This document shows positions 26,604-35,571 of a stretch of DNA of 64,000 nt, in pieces; the stretch's first letter is position 1, and every line of letters begins with the position of its first letter. Under the pieces are notes generated by a model. That model was given only the letters and a program-made list of their open reading frames with translations, ran no database searches and was not told the origin of the DNA. The DNA is from G963704535 sp963704535. Lineage in GTDB: Bacteria; Chloroflexota; Chloroflexia; Chloroflexales; Roseiflexaceae. The stretch lies in assembly GCA_963704535.1 (NCBI GenBank), contig OY969916.1:8618001-8682000 (forward strand), written 5' to 3'. A program made the translations under genes and the position numbers.

Positions 26604-26999
26604 TTGCCTACACACATCCACCATATCGTCGATGATGAGCCCGGCGTCCGTGATGTTGTCGGGCGCTTCCTGTCGCGGGCCGGCTACGTCGTAAGCAGCT
26701 CGGCAACTGGCGCGGAGGCGGTGGCCGCGCTTCTCCATCAGCCCGCTGACCTGGTGGTGCTCGACGTTTCGCTGCCGGATGGCGACGGTGTTGCGCTCTG
26801 CGCCCGTCTGAAGGGAGATATTGCCCTCACGACCGTGCCGATCTTGCTGCTGACTGGCTATGACACACCGGAACTGCGCGGAGAGGCGCAGCACGCCGGG
26901 GCTGCCGCAGTGCTCGGCAAGCCGTTCAGGTTCAGCGATTTGCTCGCGTGTGTCGCAGAGCATTTCGCTCCAGCAGCTACAGTGAACAGCGAGAGATGA
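26604..26999 (+). CDS. Single-domain response regulator (CheY-like receiver)
   Basis: About 131 residues. Receiver landmarks: 'HIVDDEPGVRD' (acidic pocket), 'DLVVLDVSLPDGDG' with the phospho-acceptor Asp, 'ILLLTGYD' (conserved Thr) and 'VLGKPF' (conserved Lys). No output domain follows. TTG 26604 preceded by AAGGAG is the likely start; an upstream in-frame ATG (26562) lies against the repeat element and lacks a site. No histidine kinase is nearby, so it is an orphan, perhaps left over after insertion of the flanking mobile elements. Confidence 0.7.
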   Translation: MPTHIHHIVDDEPGVRDVVGRFLSRAGYVVSSSATGAEAVAALLHQPADLVVLDVSLPDGDGVALCARLKGDIALTTVPILLLTGYDTPELRGEAQHAGAAAVLGKPFRFSDLLACVAEHFAPAATVNSER

Positions 27000-27195
27000 C
27001 GTCGGTGCTTCGTGCAGCACCGCCAGATCCTTACCGCTCCGGGGCGCATCTCACCCAGGTCGCGGCGGTCGAGCACCTCTAGATGAACTACAGGTATCAA
27101 CGCCGGTGTAGAATTGACCCAGATCGCCGAACCAATTTGACCCACCCCTGATCCGGCCTACACTCTCGTCTAGAACATTCAGACGGGAGGGGCCG

Positions 27196-28437
27196 ATGCT
27201 CAGGAGCAAATCTGTGCACACCATTCGTGAACTTGCCGCACAAGGTAAGTCAATTCGGACCATCGTGGCCGAGACTGGAATCGCCCGCAATACGGTGCGC
27301 AAGTACCTGCGCGGTTGCCCTCAAGCCGCGCCGCGGCCGCGCCGAGAGTCCAAACTCAACTCGTTTAAGGACCAAATCCGCTCCTGGATTACTGAGGATC
27401 ATCTCCTCAACTGTGAGACAATGCTGGAACGCCTTCGTGCTCAGGGCTATACTGGCTCGATCAGCATCCTCAAGGACTTTGTTCAGCCGCTCCGACCACC
27501 CCGGCGCGGCCGTCAGCCTGTGCGGCGCTATGAAACCAAGCCCGGTGAGCAAATGCAGGTCGACTGGGGCGAATTTCTCTACGAACAGGACGGCCAGCTC
27601 CACAAGCTGTACGGCTTTACCGCCGTGCTCAGCTATTCGCGTATGCGCTTTGTCTGCTTCACCAAACGCTGCGACACCGCTTCTCTCATCCGCTGCTTGA
27701 TGCAGGCGTGCGAGTATTTCGAGGGCCTTCCCACCACCATTCTCACCGACCGCATGAAAAGCGTACTTGTGCAGATGGACGGCAACACACCCCAGTGGAA
27801 TACCCAGTTCGCCGACTTTCTGGCTGCCATTGGCGTAACCGCCCGCGTCTGCCGTGCCTACACCCCGCAGACCAAAGGCAAGATTGAGCGCACTATCGGC
27901 GTCGTCAAATACTCTTTCTGGCCAGGCGCCCGATTTATCGACCTCGACGACCTGAATCGACAGGCGCACCAGTGGTGTGAGCGACGCAGCCAGCGTGTGC
28001 ATGCCACTACACGTTCTCGCCCGCTCGACCGCTGGGCCGACGAGCGATTGCGGCCGCTGCCAGTGGACTTCGCCTGGGAGCGCTTTCGGCTCGAAGAGAG
28101 GCGCGTCACCACTGATGGATTCGTGTCCTTTGACGGTGTGCTCTATGGAGTGCCGGCTCCAGCGGCGCTCTGCGGACAGGTGGTGCAGGTGGGAGTGCAT
28201 ACTGGCACCTTGAGCATCTGGCATCAAGGGCAACTGGTGACAAAGCATCAGGTGCGACCAATCTCGGGCAGTCAGGTTCTGCATCCAGAGCAGTTTGCTG
28301 GCGTGCCGCCAGCGCACACGCGCCATCAGACACCCGCTCCGCTCGCTCACCAGATGCCGCCGCCTACGCCAGTGCGGCGCAGCCTGGACGAGTATGACCA
28401 ACTTTGTGGTGTGGCCGCCACGGAGGTAGCCACATGA
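27196..28437 (+). CDS. istA: IS21 transposase IstA
   Basis: A 413-residue DDE transposase that cuts and joins the element ends. The N-terminal helix-turn-helix ('GKSIRTIVAETGIARNTVRK') precedes an RNase-H fold with Asp in 'QMQVDWGEF' (about residue 120), Asp in 'ILTDRMKSV' (about 184) and Glu in 'KGKIERTIG' (about 229). The three acids look intact. ATG 27196 follows GAGGGG. It overlaps istB by four bases (ATGA), the usual IS21 arrangement. Confidence 0.92.
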   Translation: MLRSKSVHTIRELAAQGKSIRTIVAETGIARNTVRKYLRGCPQAAPRPRRESKLNSFKDQIRSWITEDHLLNCETMLERLRAQGYTGSISILKDFVQPLRPPRRGRQPVRRYETKPGEQMQVDWGEFLYEQDGQLHKLYGFTAVLSYSRMRFVCFTKRCDTASLIRCLMQACEYFEGLPTTILTDRMKSVLVQMDGNTPQWNTQFADFLAAIGVTARVCRAYTPQTKGKIERTIGVVKYSFWPGARFIDLDDLNRQAHQWCERRSQRVHATTRSRPLDRWADERLRPLPVDFAWERFRLEERRVTTDGFVSFDGVLYGVPAPAALCGQVVQVGVHTGTLSIWHQGQLVTKHQVRPISGSQVLHPEQFAGVPPAHTRHQTPAPLAHQMPPPTPVRRSLDEYDQLCGVAATEVAT

Positions 28438-29174
28438 ACACACTCTGCCAGCGTTTGAACTTGACCAGTCTCTCTGACCAATTGCCGGCGCTCCTTGACG
28501 CGGCCCGGTTGCAGCAGCTCTCCTATGAGGCGTTTTTGGAGAGCGTCCTGACTACAGAACTGGTTTCACGGCAGCAACGAGCGCAACAGCGCCGCTTGCG
28601 CTCCGCGCGGCTGCCGTTCGCGGCGCGACTGGAGAGCTTCGATTTCCGCTTCCAACCGAGCGTCTCGGAGCGGCTCATCCACGAACTGGCCAGTCTGGCA
28701 TTCCTCCAGACGGCGACGAATGTCGTATTGCTGGGGCCACCAGGGGTGGGCAAAACGCACCTGGCCTGCGGCCTGGCGGTGCAGGCACTGGAAGCTGGCC
28801 ATTCGGCGCTGTTCGTAACCTTACGCGAGCTGAGTGAGCAACTGGAGGCGGTGGGGCCGCGTGGAGGACGGGCGGCGGTGCAGCGCTATAGCCAGCCGGT
28901 GTTGCTGATTATTGACGAAGTTGGCTACACGCGCTTAAGTCAGGCGCAGGCCGAGGCGTTGTTTGAGTTGATCGCGGCTCGCTACCAGCGACGCTCGACG
29001 ATCTTGACCAGCAATCTGACCTTTGCCGAATGGGGCAGTTTGTTAGGAGATGCGGTGCTGGCGACGGCATTATTGGATCGGCTGCTGCATCACGCTGAGG
29101 TTGTGACAATTAACGGACGCAGTTACCGGATGCGACAGCGCTTAGGTGGCGATCAGCCCACGACGCCAGCCTAA
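28434..29174 (+). CDS. istB: IS21 helper ATPase IstB
   Basis: A 246-residue DnaA/DnaC-like AAA+ ATPase that loads IstA on target DNA. Walker A is 'GPPGVGKTHLA' and Walker B is 'LLIIDEVGY'; the arginine-containing sensor segment 'RSTILTSNLTFAEWG' follows. The start at 28434 overlaps the istA stop. The length is normal, so the element may be active. Confidence 0.92.
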   Translation: MNTLCQRLNLTSLSDQLPALLDAARLQQLSYEAFLESVLTTELVSRQQRAQQRRLRSARLPFAARLESFDFRFQPSVSERLIHELASLAFLQTATNVVLLGPPGVGKTHLACGLAVQALEAGHSALFVTLRELSEQLEAVGPRGGRAAVQRYSQPVLLIIDEVGYTRLSQAQAEALFELIAARYQRRSTILTSNLTFAEWGSLLGDAVLATALLDRLLHHAEVVTINGRSYRMRQRLGGDQPTTPA

Positions 29175-29237
29175 TGGCGGGTGCGGGAAGAGGTGGTCGA
29201 GGCGTTGGGTAACATTTCGGTGAAACAAGGGCAGGAA

Positions 29238-29582
29238 ATGAGCACGAAAACGCCGAGGGTTTCTGGGGCTGCGGTCTACGGCCCTGACCTACCTGGTGGT
29301 GGCATTCACTTGGATAGTGAAGCCTGGTTGAGCTGGTTGGAGCAGGAGGCGACGAGCAGTTTCTCGTATCCGCTCTATGACGCAGGATGTGGGTACATCA
29401 TAGGGTTTATGACCGTGCGTAAAGAGGCACGGCGGCGAGGCGGGCGATACTGGTCAGTGTATAGCCGTCAGGGTGGGCGGGTGCGGAAGATCTATCTGGG
29501 TCAGTCAGGTAGGGTAATGAGGGCGCGTTTAGAGGAGGTGGCTTGCAGCTTGCTCAGGGAACGTGCGACCCCACAACCGTAG
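29238..29582 (+). CDS. IS21 passenger: small YLG-domain protein
   Basis: A 114-residue protein from ATG 29238 (GCAGGA upstream). The C-terminal half carries 'GGRYWSVYSRQGGRVRK' and 'YLGQSGRVMRARLEEVA', a basic module. From memory, this module occurs at the N-terminus of some Chloroflexota/Ktedonobacter transcription regulators and in small proteins near IS elements. A second copy is at 51314-51634. It lies between istB and the right end of the IS, an unusual cargo position. The basic character suggests nucleic-acid binding; the function is unknown. Confidence 0.6.
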   Translation: MSTKTPRVSGAAVYGPDLPGGGIHLDSEAWLSWLEQEATSSFSYPLYDAGCGYIIGFMTVRKEARRRGGRYWSVYSRQGGRVRKIYLGQSGRVMRARLEEVACSLLRERATPQP

Positions 29583-29638
29583 AGCAAGCGTGGTACTGAG
29601 CGGCAGCGGGTACTGACAAAACACCCAGCCGCACAACC

Positions 29639-30697
29639 CTATTCGTCGGGGTGGGTCAATTTTCCTCGGCGATCTGGGTCAAAAGTAAATCGGCCTTGAC
29701 ACAGCTTGGCTTCGTTCAGGTTGGCCCCTTTCAGGTAGGCCCGTATCAGATCGGCCCGTGTCAGATCGGCTCCTTGCAGGAAGGCCCCTTCCAGCTTGGT
29801 CTCCCGCAGAGTAGCTCTTAGGTTGGCCCCTCGCAGGTTGGCCCCTCGCAGGTCGGCCCCTCGCAGGTTGGCCCCTCCCAGGTTGGCCCCTGTCAGGTTG
29901 GCCCCTGTCAGGTTGGCCCCTCCCAGGTTAGTCTCTAGTAGGTTGGCCCCTTGTAGGATGGCCCCTCGCAAGTCCGCCCCTCCCAGGTTGGCCCCTCCCA
30001 GGTTGGCCCCTCCCAGGTTGGCCCCTTGCAGGAAGGCTTCTTTTAGGATAGGTACGCCTGACTTGTCTTCTCCTTCGCGAAGTAGACCCGCGATATGCAA
30101 GAACTGAATGAGGATATTATTGCGATCTGCATCCAGTCGTTTTAACGCTGTCAAGGTGCGTATCCGCGCTATATCTCGTACCTCGTCAACTTGCGGCGAT
30201 TTCAGTTTCTTGTCAATCAGTAATTCTGCCATCTGATTGAGGTATGTATCCAACACAACGTCCAAACTACGCTGTTCTGCAAGCTCGCGGTCAGTTGTAG
30301 CCCGCAGCTCCGCTGCTTTATCCGCGTTGATGCGCTCTGTCCGATTTAAGAAAAAAGCCGCGATTGCCAGCACCGCAGGAACTACCAATAGCTGCATCCA
30401 ATCCCAAGTGGTTTTGCCGCGTTGGAACCCTGTGTCTGGATTTTCTGGAGGTTTGTAATCCTCAAACCCAGTCCAGGGATAGGAGTAGCCTGCATCAGCG
30501 AGGAAGTACAGCAGTATCAGCAGGACGGCAATCAGCAGAACAACTACTAGTGGTCGCTTATTTTTTGCCCACCAGCCAGTGAGCCGCTGCCACCACTTCT
30601 CCTGCTGCTCTCGCTGCCTTTGCAGCACCCACTCCGGCTGCTCCGGCTGCTCCGGCAGCACCTCGTCGATCCGTTGATAATTATCTTGTCGCGCCAT
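29639..30697 (-). CDS. Membrane protein with pentapeptide repeats, 3' end altered by IS21
   Basis: About 352 residues. ATG 30697 follows GGGGGTG; an upstream ATG (30718) is weaker. An acidic N-terminus comes first, then two membrane spans ('RPLVVVLLIAVLLILLYFLA' near 55 and 'LLVVPAVLAIAAFFLN' near 105) and a helical region. From about residue 215 come roughly 20 tandem pentapeptides (ANLxG/ADLxx), which form a right-handed beta-helix. The last 17 or so codons, after 'LNEAKLCQG', lie in the right end of the IS21 element, so the original C-terminus is lost. The effect on function is unclear because the repeats are still extensive. Confidence 0.7.
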   Translation of the reverse strand: MARQDNYQRIDEVLPEQPEQPEWVLQRQREQQEKWWQRLTGWWAKNKRPLVVVLLIAVLLILLYFLADAGYSYPWTGFEDYKPPENPDTGFQRGKTTWDWMQLLVVPAVLAIAAFFLNRTERINADKAAELRATTDRELAEQRSLDVVLDTYLNQMAELLIDKKLKSPQVDEVRDIARIRTLTALKRLDADRNNILIQFLHIAGLLREGEDKSGVPILKEAFLQGANLGGANLGGANLGGADLRGAILQGANLLETNLGGANLTGANLTGANLGGANLRGADLRGANLRGANLRATLRETKLEGAFLQGADLTRADLIRAYLKGANLNEAKLCQGRFTFDPDRRGKLTHPDE

Positions 30698-30858
30698 ATC
30701 GTCACCCCCGTTGTGCATATTGGGGTAAAGTAAGCGAAGCTGACACCAAGGACAACCTCAGATCAGGTAGGCTACTGTTCTGGATACAACGTGAACAAAC
30801 TCAGCCATCACAGAATTTGTTGTGCAATCAGGTCACAGATATTTTGCGGACATTTCTT

Positions 30859-31581
30859 CTATCGTGTGATCGTATATTGGCTAATTTCAGTTACACAGTC
30901 TGGCAACCGGGGTATATCGTGGTCCGTTTGCAGATCAATACAGCCTCCGCTGTCAACCAACATGACGCCTAGTGTATATTTCCCTCCGGTACGAAAAGAG
31001 TCGCCGATAGGAATTTCTTGAGAAGTCCAGATGCCGTTATTTTCATCCGCAACTGTTTTCAGTCGATACATTTTATTAGATGAATATACATAGAACCAAA
31101 CACTCTTTTTGTTTGTGTCAATATTTGTATAGTCTCCTTCAATCACCAATCTGTTCGGAGAATGAATTTCAAAAGAACGAATATGAATATCAGGAAGTTC
31201 AGGTGAAAGTTTCGCTTTTTCTGGAACAATGAATCGTACAACTTGTGGTTGTAACAGAACAGGTAGGTAGTTTCTCAGAGGAAAAACTGTACCAACCGAC
31301 AATCCCAGCAAAGCTGCAACCAATATAATAAAAGTAACCCTAATAAGTTCCACGGGTGGTCTCTTAAATGGGTAAGTGATAAACATAATAATAGTGGACA
31401 TTATCAAAGTAATTACAAGCAATAACCAGTTTTGCTGGAACAGCATTGGGATGGTGAAACCATACACGATGATTGTATATATTGAGTTCCAAAAACCGAC
31501 GTGGGCCTGTACATTCTGGGTTGAAGTATTTGTTGGTTGGTTAGCTGGGCTATTGGTTTGACCTGGCATTCTTACCTCCAT
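30859..31581 (-). CDS. Hypothetical membrane protein
   Basis: A 240-residue protein with AT-richer codon use than its neighbours. The N-terminus is polar (Asn/Gln/Thr). Three predicted spans follow between residues 30 and 110 ('IYTIIVYGFTIPMLF', 'WLLLVITLIMSTIIMFI', 'VTFIILVAALLGLSVG'). Then comes a 125-residue soluble, probably external, beta-rich domain ('RLVIEGDYTNI', 'KYTLGVMLVDSGG'). I do not recognise the family. The architecture resembles the protein at 52011-52592 (spans plus a beta domain), but there is no obvious sequence match. Confidence 0.6.
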   Translation of the reverse strand: MEVRMPGQTNSPANQPTNTSTQNVQAHVGFWNSIYTIIVYGFTIPMLFQQNWLLLVITLIMSTIIMFITYPFKRPPVELIRVTFIILVAALLGLSVGTVFPLRNYLPVLLQPQVVRFIVPEKAKLSPELPDIHIRSFEIHSPNRLVIEGDYTNIDTNKKSVWFYVYSSNKMYRLKTVADENNGIWTSQEIPIGDSFRTGGKYTLGVMLVDSGGCIDLQTDHDIPRLPDCVTEISQYTITR

Positions 31582-32040
31582 GCTGAAGCAATCATAGCGT
31601 CAGGGCATGTATGTGGTAGTGCGAGCCGATGTGACGAGTTTATGCTACGGCAACAGTTGGGCCGGGTGATACTTCTGCGGCGGTTGCTGATCCTGTCCTA
31701 AGAAATTGGCGAAGGTATTGTACGTCAGATGCGGGTTTTGATAGGGCTCCATTATAGAAACGAAGGAGCAAAAGTTTTTCGTATATGTCATTAAAGGTCT
31801 TTGATATGTAAGGCTATCAATCTCACATAATAGTTTCTAATGTTGTTTTGAACCTTTGAGACGCCTCTTGTGACCCCTTGGCGGCTGGTCACGAGAGGCA
31901 ATCCTTTTACACTTTGGGCGAAAAGCTACCCGATTTATGATAAATTTGGCTGTCAATCGTTTGTATCTTGTTATAAATTCTTGACACCGCTGTGCTAAAC
32001 TCTGCCCGATTGGCCTAGTGATTGGAGGTCTGGACAACCC
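31582..32040. other. Gene-free stretch with a strong hairpin
   Basis: No credible gene. It contains a 13-bp stem (31863-31875 with 31887-31899, one mismatch) followed by AATCCTTTTAC. It also shares TTTGAGACGCCTC with a palindrome at 51794-51809. This could be the end of a decayed element or a terminator. Confidence 0.4.
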
Positions 32041-32305
32041 AACAGCCCCTCGCTCAACGCCGGCGCCTGGCGCTGGCCCTCATTGCCGGCCTGGTCCTGG
32101 CCGCTGTCCGGTTTGCCTACGCGCCCACAAACCCTGGCGATCTGCACATGTCGCTGTGCCCAGCCCGCAAGCTGCTGGCTGGCCGCGACCCCTACGGCTA
32201 GGCGTGCATCATTATGAACTCGGCCACGAGCCAGCCCTGGCCCACCAACCCGCTCACAGTGGCACTTGTAGTGTTGCCGTTGGCCTGCCAGCCGTCGTCA
32301 TCGAC
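32041..32305 (+). pseudogene. Fragment of a polytopic membrane glycosyltransferase-like gene
   Basis: One frame reads an N-terminal span ('LALALIAGLVLAAVRFAY') and 'NPGDLHMSLCPARKLLAGRD'. It is then interrupted by TAG at 32200-32202, and continues in the same frame with 'QPWPTNPLTVALVVLPLA'. The pattern is typical of the start of GT87/DUF2029-like membrane proteins. Stop and truncation show a dead fragment overlapping the end of the next minus-strand gene. Confidence 0.45.
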
Positions 32306-32630
32306 GGCCAGCCGCCAGTCGGCCAGCGCGACGCCAGCCGCACTGCTCCAGGTCGGGGAGCGCCTGCTCAAGTGCAGACAGAAGGGGCTGGACATCCTCA
32401 GCCGCCTGCCGCAGCCAGGCGATCAACCCCTCCTCCCGGTCGGGCGGGCCTTGGGGCGCTGCGGCCTTTCTGGTGCGCCTGGACCAGCGCCGGCCAGCCA
32501 GGGCAAAGAGTGGCAATTCCATCCACCAACGAGTATTGAAGGCGTAGACAGCGTTGCCGCGGTTGTGCAGGAACCAATCGGCAGTTCGCAGGTCCGCCGG
32601 CAGTTCGGCGATGCGGAGTCTGGCGCTCAT
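32298..32630 (-). CDS. Hypothetical protein, third gene of a small operon, perhaps truncated
   Basis: A 110-residue protein whose ATG overlaps the stop of the 210-residue gene upstream. It starts 'MSARLRIAELPADLRTADWF' and has a Trp-rich middle and a helical, acidic C-terminus. The final Arg-rich residues run into the membrane-protein fragment on the other strand, so the natural end may have been lost at that junction. No family is recognised. Confidence 0.5.
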   Translation of the reverse strand: MSARLRIAELPADLRTADWFLHNRGNAVYAFNTRWWMELPLFALAGRRWSRRTRKAAAPQGPPDREEGLIAWLRQAAEDVQPLLSALEQALPDLEQCGWRRAGRLAAGRR

Positions 32631-33259
32631 GCATTTGGCTCACTTTCCTGGCCGGCTGGTGCGTGCGCAGCGGCGCGCCTCAGCCGGCGCCCAGCGCGCT
32701 TGGCGCCTCTACCGGGAAGCAACGCGATCACGTTCTTGCCGCGAACCGGCGATCGTTCGAGCTGGCGCTGGAGCGCGCGAGCGAGATGCCGGCGAGCATC
32801 GTCTACCGTGCAAGAGACAGGAGCAGGGGGCGAAAGCGGGATTGTGGCAAGGAGTGGATCGTCTCCGAACACCTCGCGCATCAGTGTTTCATACAACTCG
32901 AACCCGGTGCGGTTGAGCGGCGCGCGGAGCGACGCCTCGGAGCAGGCGAGCAACAGCTCGGCTGCCGTCGGCATCGTCAGATCGCCGCCCGCGACAAGCC
33001 TCCCTATCAGCTCGGCCAGGTGCAACTCGTACAGGCGCACATGGCCGTGGCGCATTAGGTCGTGCGTGGGCTCCAGGATCGCCAGAAAGAGCGCTGCCTC
33101 CAGCAGCTCGGCGTGCTCCGGGTGCTCCCCGGTGGCCTCTTGGATAGCCGCAGCGGCGCGCTGGTTGGGCATAAAGAGCACTATGTCGCCGTCAGCCGGT
33201 GCAGCATCTTCGGCTACGATGGGCGCGCTGGCTTCAATGTCGTGCAGATCGGCGCTCAT
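32627..33259 (-). CDS. Hypothetical helical protein
   Basis: A 210-residue protein, acidic at the start and Arg-rich at the end, almost entirely helical, with no membrane span or enzyme motif. 'FMPNQRAAAAIQEATGEHPE' and 'HVRLYELHLAELIGRLVAGG' are its most structured parts. It lies 24 bases downstream of a winged-helix gene and overlaps the next gene by four bases, forming a three-gene operon. I do not recognise the family. Confidence 0.55.
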   Translation of the reverse strand: MSADLHDIEASAPIVAEDAAPADGDIVLFMPNQRAAAAIQEATGEHPEHAELLEAALFLAILEPTHDLMRHGHVRLYELHLAELIGRLVAGGDLTMPTAAELLLACSEASLRAPLNRTGFELYETLMREVFGDDPLLATIPLSPPAPVSCTVDDARRHLARALQRQLERSPVRGKNVIALLPGRGAKRAGRRLRRAAAHAPAGQESEPNA

Positions 33260-33283
33260 TTCACTCCTCGTGTGCCTCCAGCG

Positions 33284-33538
33284 TCAGGTTTTCTGGTCGT
33301 TCTGCTGCTCGCCGCTGCGGTTTTCCAGGTCATAGATCAGGAGCGCCGCCGATCCGAGCGGCGTGAGCTTGTAGCGCTTGCCGCCGTTCGGGTCGTCCTT
33401 GTCGTATTCGACCAGGCCCAGGCGGTGCAGCCGCTCGAAGGTCGGACGCGGCACGGTGCGGCTCTGCACGCCTGAAACAGCGCCAGCGTGCCAACTTATC
33501 CAGCCCTGCCGGTCGTTATCGAGCAGTGGAACCTGCAC
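33284..33538 (-). CDS. Small winged-helix protein
   Basis: An 84-residue protein. 'TVPRPTFERLHRLGLVEYDK' and 'RYKLTPLGSAALLIYD' form the recognition helix and wing of a PadR/MarR-like winged helix. No ligand domain is present. It is the first gene of the minus-strand three-gene operon and probably its regulator. Confidence 0.6.
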   Translation of the reverse strand: MQVPLLDNDRQGWISWHAGAVSGVQSRTVPRPTFERLHRLGLVEYDKDDPNGGKRYKLTPLGSAALLIYDLENRSGEQQNDQKT

Positions 33539-33564
33539 TACTGAATACTATCCGAACACCAGTG

Positions 33565-33597
33565 AGCGCCAGTGTAGTAAAACTGGCGCTTTTGTTT
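33565..33597 (+). terminator. Rho-independent terminator
   Basis: A nine-bp perfect stem AGCGCCAGT / ACTGGCGCT with an eight-base loop, followed by TTTGTTTCC. It is active on the plus strand although no intact plus-strand gene precedes it, so it may be the relic of a lost gene. Confidence 0.6.
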
Positions 33598-33731
33598 CCT
33601 CCAGACCGACGAATGAAGGGTAGGAAGCTGTGAAGCTGTATAGACTGAGACGGTTGTTCGTGCTATGCTCCGCATAGTGATGTGCGGCCTGCGCTGACCT
33701 GATCCTGTCGAGCGATACCACGGAGTCAGTT

Positions 33732-35414
33732 ATGGAGCGAGCTACCCTTCAATCGGCCCTTTCTGAGGCCCAGGCGCACCTCACTGCCGACCGCGAGGGC
33801 GCACTGACGGCTATGGGCCTGCCCTCCGGCCTGACGTACCTGGCGCTGCCGCTGCTCCAACTCCTAGCCAGTGCGGACGATGAGGGCGAGGTCAGCGATC
33901 TGCTGCTGGCCCTCATCGGCAAGCCGCACCGCCGCGCCATCCTCGGCGCGCTCGCCGACCCGATGTCGGCCATGCGCGGCCTCGATCGCGACGCGCCGCT
34001 GGGCCAGGCGTGCAAGGCGCTGCTCGACGCCGTCGCCGTGCCGGAGGAGCACGCAGCGCTGGGTGTGCAAATGCGCATCCGGGCTGGGGAGCGCAGCACG
34101 ATCGTCAACCCACGCATGGTCTCGGCGACCGGGGACCTCCACTACCACGAGGCGCCCTCGGACCCGGAGCAGGCACGCCGCGAGCGCGCCCTGCTGGACG
34201 ACCTGCGCTCGCTCCAGCACGAGTGCAGCCCGCTCCAACTCAGCCGGATCGACAGCGCCGAGTCGCGCTACCAGCAGCCGATGCGTCTGGAACGGGTGTA
34301 CATCGGCCTGCACGTCGAGCGCCAGGTCGAGCTGACCTCGGAGGAGATCCGCGCGTTGCCCCAGGAGCGCCGCACACGCGGCGATGAACACCCGACCCGC
34401 CCGCTGACCGCGCTGGAGGCACTCGGCGGCGTTATGCCGGCGCGGCTAGCGCTGCTCGGCGCGCCGGGCAGCGGCAAGAGCACGTTCGTCAATCATCTCG
34501 TGCTCGCGCTGGCCAGCGCGGCGCTTGGCGAGCGGCTGCCCGACGAGCCACAACCGGCTGGCGGCTGGCTGGCCCGCCTGCCGGGCTGGTCGCGCGGCGC
34601 GCTGCTGCCGGTGCCGATCGTGCTGCGCGACTTCGCCGCGTTTCCAGCCCTCGCGGCGGCCACTCGCGGCTCGCACGATTTGCTGCTCGACTACCTGCGC
34701 GCCAAACTGGGCGCGCAGGCCCCCGCGCTGGATCTGATCGCCGCCGCGCTCACGGGTGGCACGGCGCTGCTGCTGTTTGATGGGCTGGATGAGGTGGTGG
34801 GCGAGCCGATCCTGGCGCGCGTGGTCGAAAGTATCGCCGCCGCCGCCGGCACCTATGCGCGCTGCCCAGTGCTGGTCACCTGCCGCCTGCTCGACTATCA
34901 GGCCAACCAGCGCCGCCGCCTGCGTGGCTTCCAGGTCGAGACGCTGGCGCCGCTGACCGACGAGCAGATGAGTTGGTTTGTGAGCGCATGGTACGATGAG
35001 CTGGTCGCGACCGGGCGGCAGGTGCTGGGCAATGCCCCCGCGCTCCAGCAGGCGCTGGCCACGCGGCCTGAGCTGCGCGACCTGGCGCGGCTGCCGCTGC
35101 TCCTGACGATGATGGCGGTGGTGCATGCCGGCAAGGGCACGCTGCCTGACGCCCGCGCGCTACTGTATGCCGAGTGTGTCGAGCTGCTGCTGCTGCGCTG
35201 GCGCCAGGAGCCGGGCCAGCCCGACGTGCTGGAACGCCTGGCACTGCCGCAGTTCCGCGCCAGTGATCTGCTGGCCCTGATGGCGCGTATCGGCTATACC
35301 GCCCACACCTTGAAGTTGCTTGCTCCCGGCCAGTATGCCCACGTCTCCGAGCTGATCGGGCACGTCGGGCGGCTGCTGGGCGCGTGGCGTGCAAAAGGCA
35401 ACGCTACGCCATAA
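33732..35414 (+). CDS. NACHT-type STAND NTPase, C-terminus missing
   Basis: A 560-residue protein. The N-terminal 190 residues are helical, with a short linker 'VNPRMVSATGDLHYHE'. The NACHT NTPase has Walker A 'GAPGSGKST' near 242, Walker B 'ALLLFDGLDEV' near 346 and the winged-helix-like 'LARLPLLLTMMAVVH'. Such proteins detect invaders and oligomerise to trigger defence. The coding region ends at 35414, just after the NTPase module. The FGE-type recognition domain found in the neighbouring NACHT protein is absent; only a short echo of its last residues remains at 35501-35571. A deletion has probably removed the sensor end. Confidence 0.75.
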   Translation: MERATLQSALSEAQAHLTADREGALTAMGLPSGLTYLALPLLQLLASADDEGEVSDLLLALIGKPHRRAILGALADPMSAMRGLDRDAPLGQACKALLDAVAVPEEHAALGVQMRIRAGERSTIVNPRMVSATGDLHYHEAPSDPEQARRERALLDDLRSLQHECSPLQLSRIDSAESRYQQPMRLERVYIGLHVERQVELTSEEIRALPQERRTRGDEHPTRPLTALEALGGVMPARLALLGAPGSGKSTFVNHLVLALASAALGERLPDEPQPAGGWLARLPGWSRGALLPVPIVLRDFAAFPALAAATRGSHDLLLDYLRAKLGAQAPALDLIAAALTGGTALLLFDGLDEVVGEPILARVVESIAAAAGTYARCPVLVTCRLLDYQANQRRRLRGFQVETLAPLTDEQMSWFVSAWYDELVATGRQVLGNAPALQQALATRPELRDLARLPLLLTMMAVVHAGKGTLPDARALLYAECVELLLLRWRQEPGQPDVLERLALPQFRASDLLALMARIGYTAHTLKLLAPGQYAHVSELIGHVGRLLGAWRAKGNATP

Positions 35415-35500
35415 GCTGGTAGACGTGGCAGCGGGCTGCGGCGTCTATGGGCCGCTTCGTGACCGCCGTGAGCGGGCCGGCCGCGTGGAGGGGCCGGCAA

Positions 35501-35571
35501 GCTGCGGCGCCCGTAACAGGAACAACCCGAACAACAGGAACAACAATAGCGGATTTCGGGTGATTTGGTCC
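35501..35571 (+). repeat. Diversity-generating retroelement template repeat (TR)
   Basis: A 71-base stretch matching 38948-39018 without gaps. The 10 differences all fall on adenines of this copy (7 A to T, 3 A to G); none of its 50 non-A positions differ. Eight of its codons are AAC/AAT in the frame of the target, the hallmark of a template for adenine-directed mutagenic retrohoming. It lies between the truncated NACHT gene and the complete one, on the same strand as the target. Confidence 0.85.

Larger units (their letters stand above)
27107..29689 (+). mobile_element. IS21-family insertion sequence with a passenger gene
   Basis: istA and istB are bounded by inverted ends. Both start TNTA..TTGACCCAGATCGCCGA and then repeat TTGACCCACCCC (27107-27149 and, inverted, 29647-29689). 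Total length is about 2.58 kb. No clear target duplication is visible. Between istB and the right end lies an extra small gene (29238-29582). The right end supplies the last codons of the pentapeptide gene beyond it. Confidence 0.85.

Noticed and set aside
29796..30107. Plus-strand frame of repeated 'RLAPRRLAP' units
   Set aside because: It is the antisense of the pentapeptide repeats; the minus-strand reading has membrane spans and a proper A(N/D)LxX pattern.
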